DNA of 35,020 nucleotides, taken from the IMG/VR virus record IMGVR_UViG_3300035698_000969, positions 1 to 35,020 of that record; one strand, given 5' to 3'. Origin of the DNA: a virus. Positions 13,746-23,924 of the stretch are shown here, piece after piece (the first letter of the stretch is position 1; each line of letters starts with the position of its first letter). Below the pieces are notes generated by a model. That model did no database searches. It saw nothing but the letters and a program-made list of their open reading frames with translations, and had not been told where the DNA came from. The position numbers were made by a program, and so were the translations under genes.

Positions 13746-16710
13746 TTCCAAGCCAATGGTCGAAGGAGCCAAGCGTGGCGAGGTAGCACTCGGCAAGCTC
13801 GGCGTAAAAGGCCAGAAGCTCGGCAACACGTTCGACTCGATCAATTCAAAGACAGGGCTCCTTGCGAAAGCATTCGCGGGCCTGATAGCCGTAGGTTTGG
13901 CTGCCTTCTTCGGCAAGGCTGTTGCCGCGGCCGCATCGTTCGAAGTCAAGATGGCTGAAATAAGTACGCTGGTAGATACGGCGGTATTCCAACTTGATCG
14001 ACTCGAGGCGGCGCTCATTCGACAATCTAAGCAGTTCGGCTCCTCAGCCATTGAACAAGGAGCTGCCGCGTATCAAATCATCTCGGCAGGCGCCAGCACA
14101 GCTACCGACGCAATCAATCTCCTGACTGCATCGAACAAGCTCGCAGTTGGTGGCGTCACTGACGTTGCAACGGCTGCGGATGGCCTCACGTCTCTGCTTA
14201 ACGCCTATGGTTTGGCCTCGAGCGAAGCGACCGACGTCTCTGACGCGCTTTTTGTGGGTATGAAGGCAGGTAAGACCACCATTGGGGAACTTTCAGCCAC
14301 ACTCGGCAAGGTCGCACCGTTGGCCGCGCAAGCAGGGGTCGGTGTTGATGAACTCGTGGCTGCTGTTTCGGCATTGACCAAAGGCGGTATTTCGACGCGT
14401 GAAGCCGTGACCGGCGTCCGTGCGATCATGGCTGCTGTTATCAAGCCGACGTCCGAGGCAACGAAGATCTCCGAGAAGCTCGGCATCGCGTTCAATTCGA
14501 CCGCACTGGAATCAAAAGGCTTGGGCGCATTCATGGCCGACCTCGTCGAGAAGACGGGTGGCAACACTGACGCAATGGCGCAGTTGTTTGGGGGCGTCGA
14601 GGCGCTGATCCCAGCACTTGCTCTTGCAGGTCAGGCGGGCGTCGATATGACGTTGATCATGGCCGACATGGCAGAAAAAGGAGGCGCTACACAAGAAGCC
14701 TTCGAGAAGATGTCGAACACATTCTCGGCCCAATCAAACGCACTCAAAGCGCAGCTTATGGCAGTAATGATCCAGTTCGGTTCGCTCCTCACAAGCGTAC
14801 TTACTCCCGCCATTCGGTTCATCAATGAAAACTTCGAGTCGTTGTCTCGTTTCATTGTTATCGCTGCTACTGGGTTCACCGTGCTGCTCATTCCTGCAAT
14901 CGTCGGATTGATCCCAGTCATTGCATCTGCGACCGTAGGATTGCTCGCAATGGCTGCTGCTTGGATCCTGACACCTTTCGGCCAGATAGCCGCATTGATC
15001 ATCGCCGCATCTGCTGCGCTGGCCTATTTCGGAAACACGACGATCCTGGTGGGTGGGATCACGACGACTGTCTGGGAAACGTTCACCGCCGCCGTATCAG
15101 TTGCTTGGGATTTGATCAAAGAAGGCGCCGCTATTATCTCAGACATGTTCGGAACGGCTACTGATGTAGCAGGCCGGTTCTTCTCTAATATCCTCGACTG
15201 GTTGGGCGGTTTCCTGGGCGATTGGGATACTACGATCAGCGGTATTGGCGACCTGATCAAGAAAGGCGTCAATTTTTATATTGGACTCTACGTCGGCCTG
15301 ATCGAATCAATTGGTGCAATCGTTACACAAGGCATTCCTGCAGCATTCAATCTCGCGATGGGCGCGGTGCGAAATATCGTTCTAGATTCTGTTCAATGGA
15401 TCGTCAACACATTCGCGAGCGCATTAGGCAGTATTGGCGATGCGCTGGCATTCCTTCCTGGCGTCGCGGACGACCTAGGAAATTCAATCCGAGGTGCTCT
15501 CTCAGTTGACTTTTCAGACACGCGTGCCGACGTTGCGGCCTTGCGCGAAGAGTTCAGCTCCGCAGGCAGTGCGATCAGCGAAGCGTTCTCAAGTGCTCAG
15601 GTTGATTACGTCGGTGGGGTCGGTGAAGCCATCAATGGCGTTGCCGATAGCCTAGAAGGTCGCTTGATCGAGAAGCTTTATGTAGCAAACGCAGAAATGG
15701 ACGACTTCAACGAAAACGGTGGCTCGATTGCGGCGGTAGTGACAGATGCAGTCGTTCCTGCAATTGATGCGCTCGGAACGTCAGCCGGAGGCGCCGCGAA
15801 AGCCATGGGCGACCTCAACAAAGAGCGCGCGGAATTCATGGACGGGATCAACGAGGAATTTTCAGCCATTGAGGAAGCAAATGGAGGTGCCGTTGCGTCT
15901 GTAGAGGCTTGGTATCAGGTACAAAGCGCACTACTCAAGCAGCTAGGTTTGGAATATACTGACTATGCTGGAAAGCTGGAAAGCATTTTCGGTGAACGAA
16001 TGGCTGTCGCATACGAAGAAGACTTGCAGAACGCAACCGACTGGCGGTCCGGCATCGAACGAGCTGTCTCAGGACTAGGTGAGTCCGTTGGCACAGAAGC
16101 TGACCTTGCCGAGATGGCGTTGACTTCCTTGTTCGACAATACTGCCAACGCAATCGTTGAGTTCGCCAAAACAGGTACGCTCGACTTCAAGAAATTCGCA
16201 CAATCAGTAGCCGCTGACATCCTAATGATGACCACGAAAATGCTGCTCCTGAAGGCCTTGAAAGGTCTGCTTGGTGGCTTCTCGGAAGGTGGTCTTGCAG
16301 GTGGCGGTGGCGCCCAGAATTTTGCAACGGGTGGCGCTGTAAAAGGTCCGGGTGGTCCTAAGTCAGATTCAATCCCAGCGATGCTTTCCAACGGCGAGTT
16401 CGTGATCAATGCCGCCGCGACGAAAGAATTCTTGCCCCTCCTTGCCGCGATCAACGCAGGCAACACGTCAATGATGGGACTTGCAGCGGGCGGGTTGTCG
16501 GGGTCTAATGGCGCTACTTCGCTGTCTCCTCCTGAAATGGCTCCTGCGCAAGCAAATGAAAGCAACGGTGGCGCTTTGCAAGTCAACGTTGTATCGACAA
16601 TTACTGATGGTGATGTGGTCGCCGCATTCAACAACCCAGAAGGTGAGCGAGTTATTATAAATATGCTGCAGCGAAACAAGAACACCGTCCAGGGGATAGT
16701 TAATGGCTGA
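13708..16710 (+). CDS. Tape measure protein
   Basis: 1000 residues; sets tail length. TTG 13708 is chosen because GGAG (13696-13699) lies 8 bases upstream and the next in-frame start would remove the conserved N-terminus. Residues about 60-260 match the PhageMin_Tail core (FEVKMAEISTLVDT, QGAAAYQIISAGAS, VATAADGLTSLLNAYG, LSATLGKVAPLAAQAGVG). Hydrophobic helices lie at about 385-440 (FIVIAATGFTVLLIPAIVGLI, PFGQIAALIIAASAALAYF), suited to membrane penetration during DNA entry. The C-terminus has the Gly-rich FATGGAVKGPGGPKSDSIPA and MLSNGEFVINAAA motif typical of these proteins. At about 0.15 nm per residue this predicts a tail of roughly 150 nm. Confidence 0.92.
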   Translation: MATQESTLRVGVDSKPMVEGAKRGEVALGKLGVKGQKLGNTFDSINSKTGLLAKAFAGLIAVGLAAFFGKAVAAAASFEVKMAEISTLVDTAVFQLDRLEAALIRQSKQFGSSAIEQGAAAYQIISAGASTATDAINLLTASNKLAVGGVTDVATAADGLTSLLNAYGLASSEATDVSDALFVGMKAGKTTIGELSATLGKVAPLAAQAGVGVDELVAAVSALTKGGISTREAVTGVRAIMAAVIKPTSEATKISEKLGIAFNSTALESKGLGAFMADLVEKTGGNTDAMAQLFGGVEALIPALALAGQAGVDMTLIMADMAEKGGATQEAFEKMSNTFSAQSNALKAQLMAVMIQFGSLLTSVLTPAIRFINENFESLSRFIVIAATGFTVLLIPAIVGLIPVIASATVGLLAMAAAWILTPFGQIAALIIAASAALAYFGNTTILVGGITTTVWETFTAAVSVAWDLIKEGAAIISDMFGTATDVAGRFFSNILDWLGGFLGDWDTTISGIGDLIKKGVNFYIGLYVGLIESIGAIVTQGIPAAFNLAMGAVRNIVLDSVQWIVNTFASALGSIGDALAFLPGVADDLGNSIRGALSVDFSDTRADVAALREEFSSAGSAISEAFSSAQVDYVGGVGEAINGVADSLEGRLIEKLYVANAEMDDFNENGGSIAAVVTDAVVPAIDALGTSAGGAAKAMGDLNKERAEFMDGINEEFSAIEEANGGAVASVEAWYQVQSALLKQLGLEYTDYAGKLESIFGERMAVAYEEDLQNATDWRSGIERAVSGLGESVGTEADLAEMALTSLFDNTANAIVEFAKTGTLDFKKFAQSVAADILMMTTKMLLLKALKGLLGGFSEGGLAGGGGAQNFATGGAVKGPGGPKSDSIPAMLSNGEFVINAAATKEFLPLLAAINAGNTSMMGLAAGGLSGSNGATSLSPPEMAPAQANESNGGALQVNVVSTITDGDVVAAFNNPEGERVIINMLQRNKNTVQGIVNG

Positions 16711-17851
16711 TGCAGATGTTTTTGACCTCCGCCCAGAAGTACCCGTATCCGAGCAATGGGAATTTCTTACGGACGTGATCACAACCTATAACGGAACACA
16801 ATCTAGGTTGTCGCTTTCTGAACGCCCCCGCGTATCAATGGATCTAAGCTTTTCTGCTGTGTCCCAGGAAGATCGTGTGTCGTTGTACCACACTTTATCA
16901 CAGGCAATCCTTACCGAGTATGCAGTTCCACACTTTCAATATGCTGCACCATTGACGGCAGACGCAGCGTCTGGTCAAGCACGCGTGTATTTCGACACAG
17001 CGTTGACCAACATGCGTGCAGGACAGGAAGCCGTCCTGTATAACGACGCAACAGGCGCGACCGAGAAGCTGACCGTGTTAACAGTCGAGACAGACGGTGC
17101 GACGTTTTCGGCCAACCTGGCCAACAGTCAAGCAACAGGTGTGTTCTGCTTGCCTGCACCAACCTGTGTTATTCGTGATGGTAGTTCGATGACTTTCGGT
17201 CGCAATGCGGGGAGTGTGTCAGTCAATATTGAACCAGTCGAGCAGTGGGACCTTGAGCGTCCTGATTCCGCGTTGTCTTTGACCACTTTCGATTCTTTGA
17301 ATGTGCTCGACAAAGTAATGAGGGGTAAGACTACAGAAGCATTCTCTTATCGTCGCGAGATGTTGGATTCTGGTGTTGGTTTGATCACCGCAAAATCTCG
17401 AGATAATTGGCTGCGCATAAACCGAAGCGTGGTGTTCGAGGCGTCACGATCTGCTGGCGAGCTAGATTACTGGCGACTGTTCTTTGCGACCGTCCGCGGC
17501 GGTCAGGTGTCTTTCCTCTTGTCAACGCAATTGAAAGATCTGACTTTAACTTCGACGCCTAGTGTAGATGCGACTGTCCTTCAAATTGACCAGCCGTCCT
17601 ACGTCACCTACCTATTCCCCAACAACGCGTTTAAACGGGTTGCGTTGGAATATGGTGATGGAACAGCAACGTCTTATCACACCGTTGATAGCGCGACTAC
17701 TACTTCTATTACATTGGGTTCCGAAATATCGTCCACCTCAATAAGTAAGGTTTCATTCTTGCAACGAGTTCGGGCAGCCGATAGTATTAGGCTTGAGCAT
17801 TACCAAGACATCACCGAGGTGAAGTTTTCGGTTAAGACGATGGAGAACTAA
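16703..17851 (+). CDS. Distal tail protein-like structural protein
   Basis: 382 residues following the tape measure with an 8-base overlap. The opening (EQWEFLTDVITTYNGTQSRLSLSERPRVSMDLSF is reached by residue 50) has the W-L-T-D-V...R-L-S...PR pattern of tail-tip proteins that start with a Dit-like domain. The C-terminal part (LEHYQDITEVKFSVKTME) fits a strand returning to the hub. No catalytic motif. Base composition starts to fall here relative to upstream genes. Role as the ring between tube and hub is inferred from order. Confidence 0.65.
   Translation: MADADVFDLRPEVPVSEQWEFLTDVITTYNGTQSRLSLSERPRVSMDLSFSAVSQEDRVSLYHTLSQAILTEYAVPHFQYAAPLTADAASGQARVYFDTALTNMRAGQEAVLYNDATGATEKLTVLTVETDGATFSANLANSQATGVFCLPAPTCVIRDGSSMTFGRNAGSVSVNIEPVEQWDLERPDSALSLTTFDSLNVLDKVMRGKTTEAFSYRREMLDSGVGLITAKSRDNWLRINRSVVFEASRSAGELDYWRLFFATVRGGQVSFLLSTQLKDLTLTSTPSVDATVLQIDQPSYVTYLFPNNAFKRVALEYGDGTATSYHTVDSATTTSITLGSEISSTSISKVSFLQRVRAADSIRLEHYQDITEVKFSVKTMEN
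17628..17637. repeat. GTTTAAAC palindrome, copy 4
   Basis: CGTTTAAACG inside the distal tail gene, here in a different frame (GCG TTT AAA CGG, Ala-Phe-Lys-Arg). Confidence 0.8.
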
Positions 17852-18661
17852 ATGACGTTTGACGCGACGGAGGTAGGAGTAGCATCGGGTCAGCCGATAG
17901 AGCTGTATGAATTTGTAGGCACAAATTCAACCTACCGCTACACGTCGTACCAGAAAGACGTTGTTTCAAATGACAACACGTTCACCGCAGTTGAAGGTCT
18001 CGAACGTAATGCGATGAAGGCAGGTACTCAAGAAGATGATCAGGCCGCGATAGACGTCACTTTGCCTTTTGATAATACCATGGCGAACACTTACGTTTTC
18101 AGCATAGCACCTCCTTCGCTTCAACTTAGCTTGTATAGAGTTCATAAGAATGATCTCAACGACACCTTGTTGATGTGGAAAGGGGAAGTTACTTCATGGA
18201 CGGTAGAGGGGCGCAAAGTAAAACTTAAAGTCCCTACGGTGTTCGGCTACTTGCTGGGTGCTGCGCTTCCTCGTCCTAAGTTCCAGGGACCTTGCAACCA
18301 TCTTCTTTATGATGCTTTCTGCGCCGTGGTTCCAACATCGTTCGAAAGCGTAAGGACGGTATCTTCAGTCACTGAAAACGTGATTGTACTAGATTCCTCA
18401 CCGTTTTCAGATGACGCGTGCAACGGGGGTGAAATGGAGTTCACTTCGGGTGGTGAACGCCGCCAGATAATTGACAACGTAGGAACGTCTTTTACAGTCA
18501 ACTATCCTTTTGCTACATTGGCGGGAACGGATACTGTAACCATACGCCAAGGATGCGACCATTCTTTTGCTACCTGCAAGAGTAAATTCTCGAACGGTAT
18601 TAGCTTCGGTGGGTGCAATCGTGTGCCTTCTTATAATCCTTTTGCTAAGAGTAACTTATGA
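17852..18661 (+). CDS. Tail hub protein, DUF2163/BR0599-like with Cys cluster
   Basis: 269 residues. The C-terminal half carries ordered cysteines: PCNHLLYDAFC (around 148-158), then RQGCDHSFATCKSKF and SFGGCNRVPSYNP near the end. This matches the BR0599/DUF2163 family, equivalent to the gene transfer agent hub protein and analogous to lambda gpL, in which cysteines hold an iron-sulfur cluster. It begins immediately after the previous stop and overlaps the next gene by ATGA. Fe-S binding is inferred from the family. Confidence 0.8.
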   Translation: MTFDATEVGVASGQPIELYEFVGTNSTYRYTSYQKDVVSNDNTFTAVEGLERNAMKAGTQEDDQAAIDVTLPFDNTMANTYVFSIAPPSLQLSLYRVHKNDLNDTLLMWKGEVTSWTVEGRKVKLKVPTVFGYLLGAALPRPKFQGPCNHLLYDAFCAVVPTSFESVRTVSSVTENVIVLDSSPFSDDACNGGEMEFTSGGERRQIIDNVGTSFTVNYPFATLAGTDTVTIRQGCDHSFATCKSKFSNGISFGGCNRVPSYNPFAKSNL

Positions 18662-21600
18662 TCTGGTGGACAATAGCACTATTTGCAATCTCGTTTCTGG
18701 TAACAGCGCTGCTTGCCCCGAAACCCGAGATTGAGAACGCACGGGCGCAAGACCTGAGCCCTGACTCGTTTCCAAGAGCTACTGAAGACGCACCGATCCC
18801 GCTCGTTCTTGGTCGGGTTCGAATGAATGCCCCCAACACTTTGGACTACGGCGACTTCACTGCCGTACCTATAAAAGAAAAAGTTAAGACAGGATTGTTT
18901 TCGTCGACTACGATAGTCAAGGGGCATAAATATTATCTAGGCATGGACCTTGGTCTGTGTCTCGGACCAACAGCATTGCTATATGGTATTTACGTTGATG
19001 AAGAACAGGTGTTCGATGGCACGTCTCTTTACACTGAGGAAGCGCGTTCTTTTTGGCTTGACGATACAATAAATTTCAGCACCTCAACTGTCAGTTATGA
19101 AAGCATCGACTTGCTTGCAGAGTTGGGATTAACTGCCGTAGAGTACGACGCGCTGGCTACTTTAGGAAGTTTAACTGTCAACGTAAAAATAACTGTCTCT
19201 TCGTACTTGACAGCACTAGCTGGCGGCGGGCCTTCCACGGGCGGGTACGGATTGCAAGCTGACTTTTACACTGACATAGGGGATCCCACAGGTTCCCTCA
19301 TTACACCGAGTGAGGGGGTGGGGGCAACCTCTGATTCTAAAACTGCGGGAGGTGACTTCACGCTTAGCGTTAATCTGACCTGTCCCGCTGGCGCGAGATA
19401 TTTTCGTTATGGTAGTCAGTTATCCCCTGCTCTAATATTGTTCAACACACTCTCTGTTGATCAAGGATCCCCTGATTCATTCGCGCAAATATCAGGCGTC
19501 GGTATTGCTACGTCAAAAGTATTATCTAGTAACATAAATGAACCTGAATTATTCGGCGGAAATGAAAACGGCGGCGGGTTGATTGGTGACTTTACATTCT
19601 ACCCAGGCGACTTCGATCAAGTGGTGGATCCTTACATGGAGTCGCTGTCAGGAGTTGACAACGTGACTGCATACCGCGGCATGGCGCATATAGTTCTCGG
19701 AGACGCGTCGTCGGGCCCTTTATACATCGGTGAGTCACCCAACCTGCGAAAAACAAGTTTTGATATAGCCGTCTACACGGACAATCTTTACGCACGCATA
19801 GCCAATCGGGTGCAAATTGGTTTCGACATAAACCCAGCAGAAGCTCTTTATGAGATAATGACAAATGACTGGCGCGGGCTTGGTATTGATGCTTCGTTTA
19901 TCGACATAGATTCTTTCGTTGACTCTGCTCTTACACTCCATTCCGAGAACTTCGGAATTTCGTGCGTTGTCACCGCTGCTTCGAATGCCAAGAAAATTGT
20001 TGGTGAAATTCTAAGGACAATAGATGGGATCATGTATCAAGATCCCACAACTGGTAAATTCACACTAAAGCTGATCCGGGACGATTACACACCTGGTTCA
20101 CTTATTATCTACGACGAAGACGACATTGTTGCTATCCGCTCGTTGACAAAAACAGCGTGGGAGGACGTGGTTTCAGAGGTGAAAGTCTCTTATTCAACAC
20201 GTGAAAAAGACACGGGCAAGGTTGCTATAGCTCAGGACATGGCCGTTGCGAACATGATCGGTCGCCGAAAGACATCGTCTATTTCTTTCCCGTTTGTTTA
20301 TGACGCAACGGTTGCAAACTTGATCGCTGCTAGAGAGCTATCTCAGTTATCTGTTCCGCTGATGAAAGTAACTCTTGAGATGAACAGAAACGGGTACAAA
20401 ATAAAACCTGGCGACGTGTTCAAAATGTCGTTCCCTGAGTTCGGTATCTCGGAAGTGGTCCTGCGCGCCAATAACTATGACCTTGGTGAGCTGCTGAACA
20501 ATAAGGTTGTGCTCGAATGTGTTGAGGATAAGTTCGGCGTTGGAACTGTCGTGTTTGCTGAACCTACAGACAGTGCGTGGACAAACCCTGTTCCTACGCC
20601 GCAAGACGTGACATCCTCACTCGTTGTTGAAACCCCTTACTTCTTCTCGTCGAATATCGAGTTCCCGGGTATGGATGGTTATGGTAATGTCATACCTTTC
20701 CCAATCTCGGCTGCTGCGTCAGCTTCGAGTGGTTTCTCATTGAAGTCTGGAACGGTAACAGGATCACAAAACATCGGTGATCAGACTAACGTTTCTTATC
20801 CGGTTACCTGCCAGTTAGATGCTGCATATCTAGACACTGCTGGTTTCGATGCGGGTCTTGATGCTACGGGTTTCACGGTTAAGAATGTCGTGGGCACACT
20901 TGTTGCAGGCACACTTGCCGAAATTCAAGCCGGCGAGTCGGGTATCATATATGCCAATGGCGAGTGGATGGGTTTCACAGGAGTTACTGACAACTTAGAC
21001 ACCACATACACGCTCACTGGTGTGTACCGCGGTTTACTTGGGTCGATGGCTGTTAGTCACGCAGCAGACGACCAGATCTTCGTGCTGACGACGGATCTGC
21101 TGGGAACTGGCCTGTTGTCCGATGAGTTGCTCGAAGACGGTACCGTCTACTACAAAATCCTAGACATCGCGGGAGCCAAGTCACAGGATCCTTTGTCCCT
21201 TTCAGAAGTGAGCTTCGTTCTATCAGACGTTGCTGATCGTCCTGTGCGCCCAAGGGATTTAAACATTGATAGCGCGCGCACAGAGGTTCCTTGGGATGCT
21301 GCTTTAGATCCTACTGTGTCACTGAGCTGGTTAAATTCAAATCGTGACGCAGGTCAGATAAGTATCGAGACAGACGCGACAGAAACACCAGATCAAGCTG
21401 AGCAGTATGATCTAGAAGTATGGCTTGATGGTGTTGAACAAGTGAGTTTGTCAGACGACAACATCACGAGCCCTTACGCTCTGGATATCTCGTCGTTGAG
21501 TGGGACGTCAGGCGAATTAAGGTTGTACGCAAAAAGGACTGGCGGAGATGCTAAAAAGTCTGTATACTACGCCAAGTATCCATTCTTGCTTGTCAATCTA

Positions 21601-21705
21601 GAAAAATTGTCGGGTGATATGCAAAGCGGTGGGGATTACTTGTTGACTTCTGGCGATGAGCAGTCAGCAACTGACGGAATTAAATTAAGTGGAGATGAAG
21701 CCTAA
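18658..21705 (+). CDS. Central tail tip / host-specificity protein (J-like)
   Basis: 1015 residues. It opens with a transmembrane-like hydrophobic stretch (residues 1-20) followed by the tip-protein pattern FPRATEDAPIPLVLGRVRMNAPN and YYLGMDLGLCLGPTALLYGIYVDE. GGGLIGDFTFYPGDFDQ (around 303-319) and the RVQIGFDINPAEALYEIMTND segment are typical of GTA/phage baseplate tip proteins. Residues about 185-300 (GGGPSTGGYGLQADFYTDIG onward) look like an inserted beta domain and are AT-rich. An fn3-like domain (about 860-975) and a short repetitive tail (LSGDMQSGGDYLLTSGDEQS, KLSGDEA) end it. It forms the tail spike that contacts the host. Confidence 0.8.
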   Translation: MIWWTIALFAISFLVTALLAPKPEIENARAQDLSPDSFPRATEDAPIPLVLGRVRMNAPNTLDYGDFTAVPIKEKVKTGLFSSTTIVKGHKYYLGMDLGLCLGPTALLYGIYVDEEQVFDGTSLYTEEARSFWLDDTINFSTSTVSYESIDLLAELGLTAVEYDALATLGSLTVNVKITVSSYLTALAGGGPSTGGYGLQADFYTDIGDPTGSLITPSEGVGATSDSKTAGGDFTLSVNLTCPAGARYFRYGSQLSPALILFNTLSVDQGSPDSFAQISGVGIATSKVLSSNINEPELFGGNENGGGLIGDFTFYPGDFDQVVDPYMESLSGVDNVTAYRGMAHIVLGDASSGPLYIGESPNLRKTSFDIAVYTDNLYARIANRVQIGFDINPAEALYEIMTNDWRGLGIDASFIDIDSFVDSALTLHSENFGISCVVTAASNAKKIVGEILRTIDGIMYQDPTTGKFTLKLIRDDYTPGSLIIYDEDDIVAIRSLTKTAWEDVVSEVKVSYSTREKDTGKVAIAQDMAVANMIGRRKTSSISFPFVYDATVANLIAARELSQLSVPLMKVTLEMNRNGYKIKPGDVFKMSFPEFGISEVVLRANNYDLGELLNNKVVLECVEDKFGVGTVVFAEPTDSAWTNPVPTPQDVTSSLVVETPYFFSSNIEFPGMDGYGNVIPFPISAAASASSGFSLKSGTVTGSQNIGDQTNVSYPVTCQLDAAYLDTAGFDAGLDATGFTVKNVVGTLVAGTLAEIQAGESGIIYANGEWMGFTGVTDNLDTTYTLTGVYRGLLGSMAVSHAADDQIFVLTTDLLGTGLLSDELLEDGTVYYKILDIAGAKSQDPLSLSEVSFVLSDVADRPVRPRDLNIDSARTEVPWDAALDPTVSLSWLNSNRDAGQISIETDATETPDQAEQYDLEVWLDGVEQVSLSDDNITSPYALDISSLSGTSGELRLYAKRTGGDAKKSVYYAKYPFLLVNLEKLSGDMQSGGDYLLTSGDEQSATDGIKLSGDEA

Positions 21706-23210
21706 TGGCTAATAAAGAAATAAGTGATCTGACCACAGTGTCAATCCCGTTGGATGGTACGGAAGTAGTACACGCCAAACAAGGGGCAAACTCCCGTGAG
21801 GTAAATTTTGGCGAACTCGCAAACTTCATTGGCAAAGGCCCTGTTGCTAACGGTCTTGGTCATGCGAAGTTCACGCAACCCGGTGACGTGTTCACGGCGT
21901 ACAACAATGGGACACCTGTGCAGAATGTGTTCGACGCGGTGACTGGGCACTGGGTCATAGAGCATGAACAAGACGACGAGTTCTCTTATGCAATGATGGC
22001 ACAAGCCGCAGGGGACTTCGATCATGTGTTTGTGATGTCTGCAATGGTAGTCTCTGACGACGGTGGACGACCTCAGTTTGGGCTTGCGGTCAGTGACGGC
22101 GTGGACGCGATCAACTTCACTATTATGAACATCCTGACTGCTTTGACTTTCGAGGAAAATTATAGGAACACAGATCGGTTCACATTCGGCTCAACAAACA
22201 CAACGGTTACCCGAGATGTGGGTATGGCAACTCCATATTACAGCGGTCTAATATGGATGCGGATAACTCGGGTGACTGCTGCTCTAACATTCTACGTCTC
22301 CCATAACGGCTTCGATTGGGACCCAATCTTCACCAGCACAGACACTGCTAACAGCATGTCGTCGGTTCTGGAAGTCGGCGTGTTTATGAGCTCTGATTCG
22401 GTAGCTGACGCCACCACGAATTTCTGTCGTATAGTCGGCTTGGACTCTGGCCCACAAGCTGAAGCATACTCTGGCGGCGGTACGTTGCCTGTGGCTTTCA
22501 AAGGCTTCCGTGCGACGAACAACACGACTCAATCCTACACCGCAGAAACAGAAACAGAATTGGACCTTCAGACAGAAATATTCGACACGGAAGGCGCATT
22601 CGCGTCCAATCGGTTTACTGTCCCGGCTGGTCTGGACGGCAAATACGGTATCTTTGACACTGGGATGAAACTCGCGGCAAACGAGAGCGGAGCGTTTTAT
22701 ATTGAAGTCTCAACAGATGGTGGATCAGCCTGGACGAAGGTCGCCCAAGGGGGGTTCATAACCCAAGACGGGGCAGCGGTAACGTCTGGAGCGTATCTTC
22801 TGGCAGCGGACGACATCTGGAGAGCCGTCTTCACACTATCCGCCGGGACCATTGCCAATGATGCCCGCACCTTCTTCTCTATGGGAATTCTGGAAAGCTC
22901 AGAAGATGCTTTTGATTATGTCGAGGACACTGGCACCTCTCGGACGGCGACCGCTGCCGACTTCAAAGGCAATCGTGTTCTGGAGCTGACCAACGCTTCG
23001 CCAATCGCTTTGGTCTTGAACACTGGTCTCGCTCCGGCTGGACCTCTGACGATCATCGCTGGAGGAGCTGGACAGATCACAGTCTCCGGGACAGCCACGA
23101 TAGAGAGTGCAGGTTCAGCGCTGAAGTCGAATGGTCAACATACATCTTTCACCCTGATCCCAACCCAGACAACCGACGTCTATAAAATGATCGGGGACAT
23201 TACAACATAA
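21705..23210 (+). CDS. Tail fibre / receptor-binding protein with C1q-like domain
   Basis: 501 residues, starting on the last base of the previous stop. The N-terminus (ISDLTTVSIPLDGTEVVHAKQG) is the docking motif seen in many fibres. Residues about 60-250 are a lectin/laminin-G-like beta region (FSYAMMAQAAGDFDHVFVMSAM, ALTFYVSHNGFDWDPIF). Residues about 265-400 look like a C1q/TNF-like domain (AFKGFRATNNTTQSYTAETE, FTVPAGLDGKYGIFDTGMKL, AFYIEVSTDGG). The C-terminal segment (LELTNASPIALVLNTGL ... TIIAGGAGQITVSG) is a common fibre end. Adsorption role inferred. Confidence 0.72.
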   Translation: MANKEISDLTTVSIPLDGTEVVHAKQGANSREVNFGELANFIGKGPVANGLGHAKFTQPGDVFTAYNNGTPVQNVFDAVTGHWVIEHEQDDEFSYAMMAQAAGDFDHVFVMSAMVVSDDGGRPQFGLAVSDGVDAINFTIMNILTALTFEENYRNTDRFTFGSTNTTVTRDVGMATPYYSGLIWMRITRVTAALTFYVSHNGFDWDPIFTSTDTANSMSSVLEVGVFMSSDSVADATTNFCRIVGLDSGPQAEAYSGGGTLPVAFKGFRATNNTTQSYTAETETELDLQTEIFDTEGAFASNRFTVPAGLDGKYGIFDTGMKLAANESGAFYIEVSTDGGSAWTKVAQGGFITQDGAAVTSGAYLLAADDIWRAVFTLSAGTIANDARTFFSMGILESSEDAFDYVEDTGTSRTATAADFKGNRVLELTNASPIALVLNTGLAPAGPLTIIAGGAGQITVSGTATIESAGSALKSNGQHTSFTLIPTQTTDVYKMIGDITT

Positions 23211-23851
23211 TGCATAGAGCAATTACACAAGGACTGATACACAGTTCTGTAGCAGGTAGTGCGACACCGCAAGGCGGATTGAACCTAGCTAAAACGTCTA
23301 CGTTTCCCAACTCTACAGACGCAGGTGGTGCGGGTTCCTTATTTGAGGATTTATCGGGCGAATGTCATCTTCTATATGACACTGATGATGGCTACGGGGC
23401 GCGAGGACAAAAAGGTCCATTGACGTTAGCAAGTGGCGACACGCTCACATGGAACGCAGCATCCACTGTCGCTCAGACTAATTACAATTTGTCTCGAATA
23501 GTTTTATATGAGACGTTTAACTGGCGCATGGACTTCGGGCTGGTTTACGATTCAGGGAACAAACTGGGGATTACTAGGTACAACTCCGCCGGGACATTTC
23601 AGAACCATGTTTACCTAAACGCGACTTATGTTGCGAATGAATGGTTTAGAGTTTATATCCCGTCCGCTGGCGGGAATATGGTGTTCCAGACTTCCTCTGA
23701 TAATATCACTTACACCACATTGGCGACATACGCTTGGACCCTTAAAGATGTCGGGTTTCGGGCAAGTTATAGCGTAACAACAAACACAGGCAAAGTGAAT
23801 GAGACAAGCCTGTTCGACATGTTCAAAGGAATAGGAGATTCACCAACATGA
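23210..23851 (+). CDS. Tail fibre-associated protein, unknown
   Basis: 213 residues, Gly/Thr/Asn-rich and beta-like throughout (LSRIVLYETFNWRMDFGLVYD, ANEWFRVYIPSAGGNMVFQ, WTLKDVGFRASYSV). It follows the fibre gene by a 1-base overlap (TAATG) and probably is a second fibre or a fibre tip/cap. G+C is visibly lower than in the early region, consistent with recent exchange. I do not recognise a named family. Confidence 0.65.
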   Translation: MHRAITQGLIHSSVAGSATPQGGLNLAKTSTFPNSTDAGGAGSLFEDLSGECHLLYDTDDGYGARGQKGPLTLASGDTLTWNAASTVAQTNYNLSRIVLYETFNWRMDFGLVYDSGNKLGITRYNSAGTFQNHVYLNATYVANEWFRVYIPSAGGNMVFQTSSDNITYTTLATYAWTLKDVGFRASYSVTTNTGKVNETSLFDMFKGIGDSPT

Positions 23852-23919
23852 AAACAGTTTTACAAATTCAACGCGATCTTAATCGCTTCGGGTCAGGCAT
23901 CAATGGAGTTAGAGGGTAG
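23848..23919 (+). CDS. Possible 23-aa peptide, remnant of a peptidoglycan-binding domain
   Basis: ATG overlaps the previous stop (ATGA); the frame ends at TAG 23917-23919. The peptide MKTVLQIQRDLNRFGSGING is like the first repeat helix of PG_binding_1 domains (compare VRDMQGMLAALEY... DGDFG in the endolysin here). It may be the stub of a lost or split wall hydrolase next to the spanins, or just a short coupled peptide. Confidence 0.35.
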   Translation: MKTVLQIQRDLNRFGSGINGVRG

Positions 23920-23924
23920 CACAG

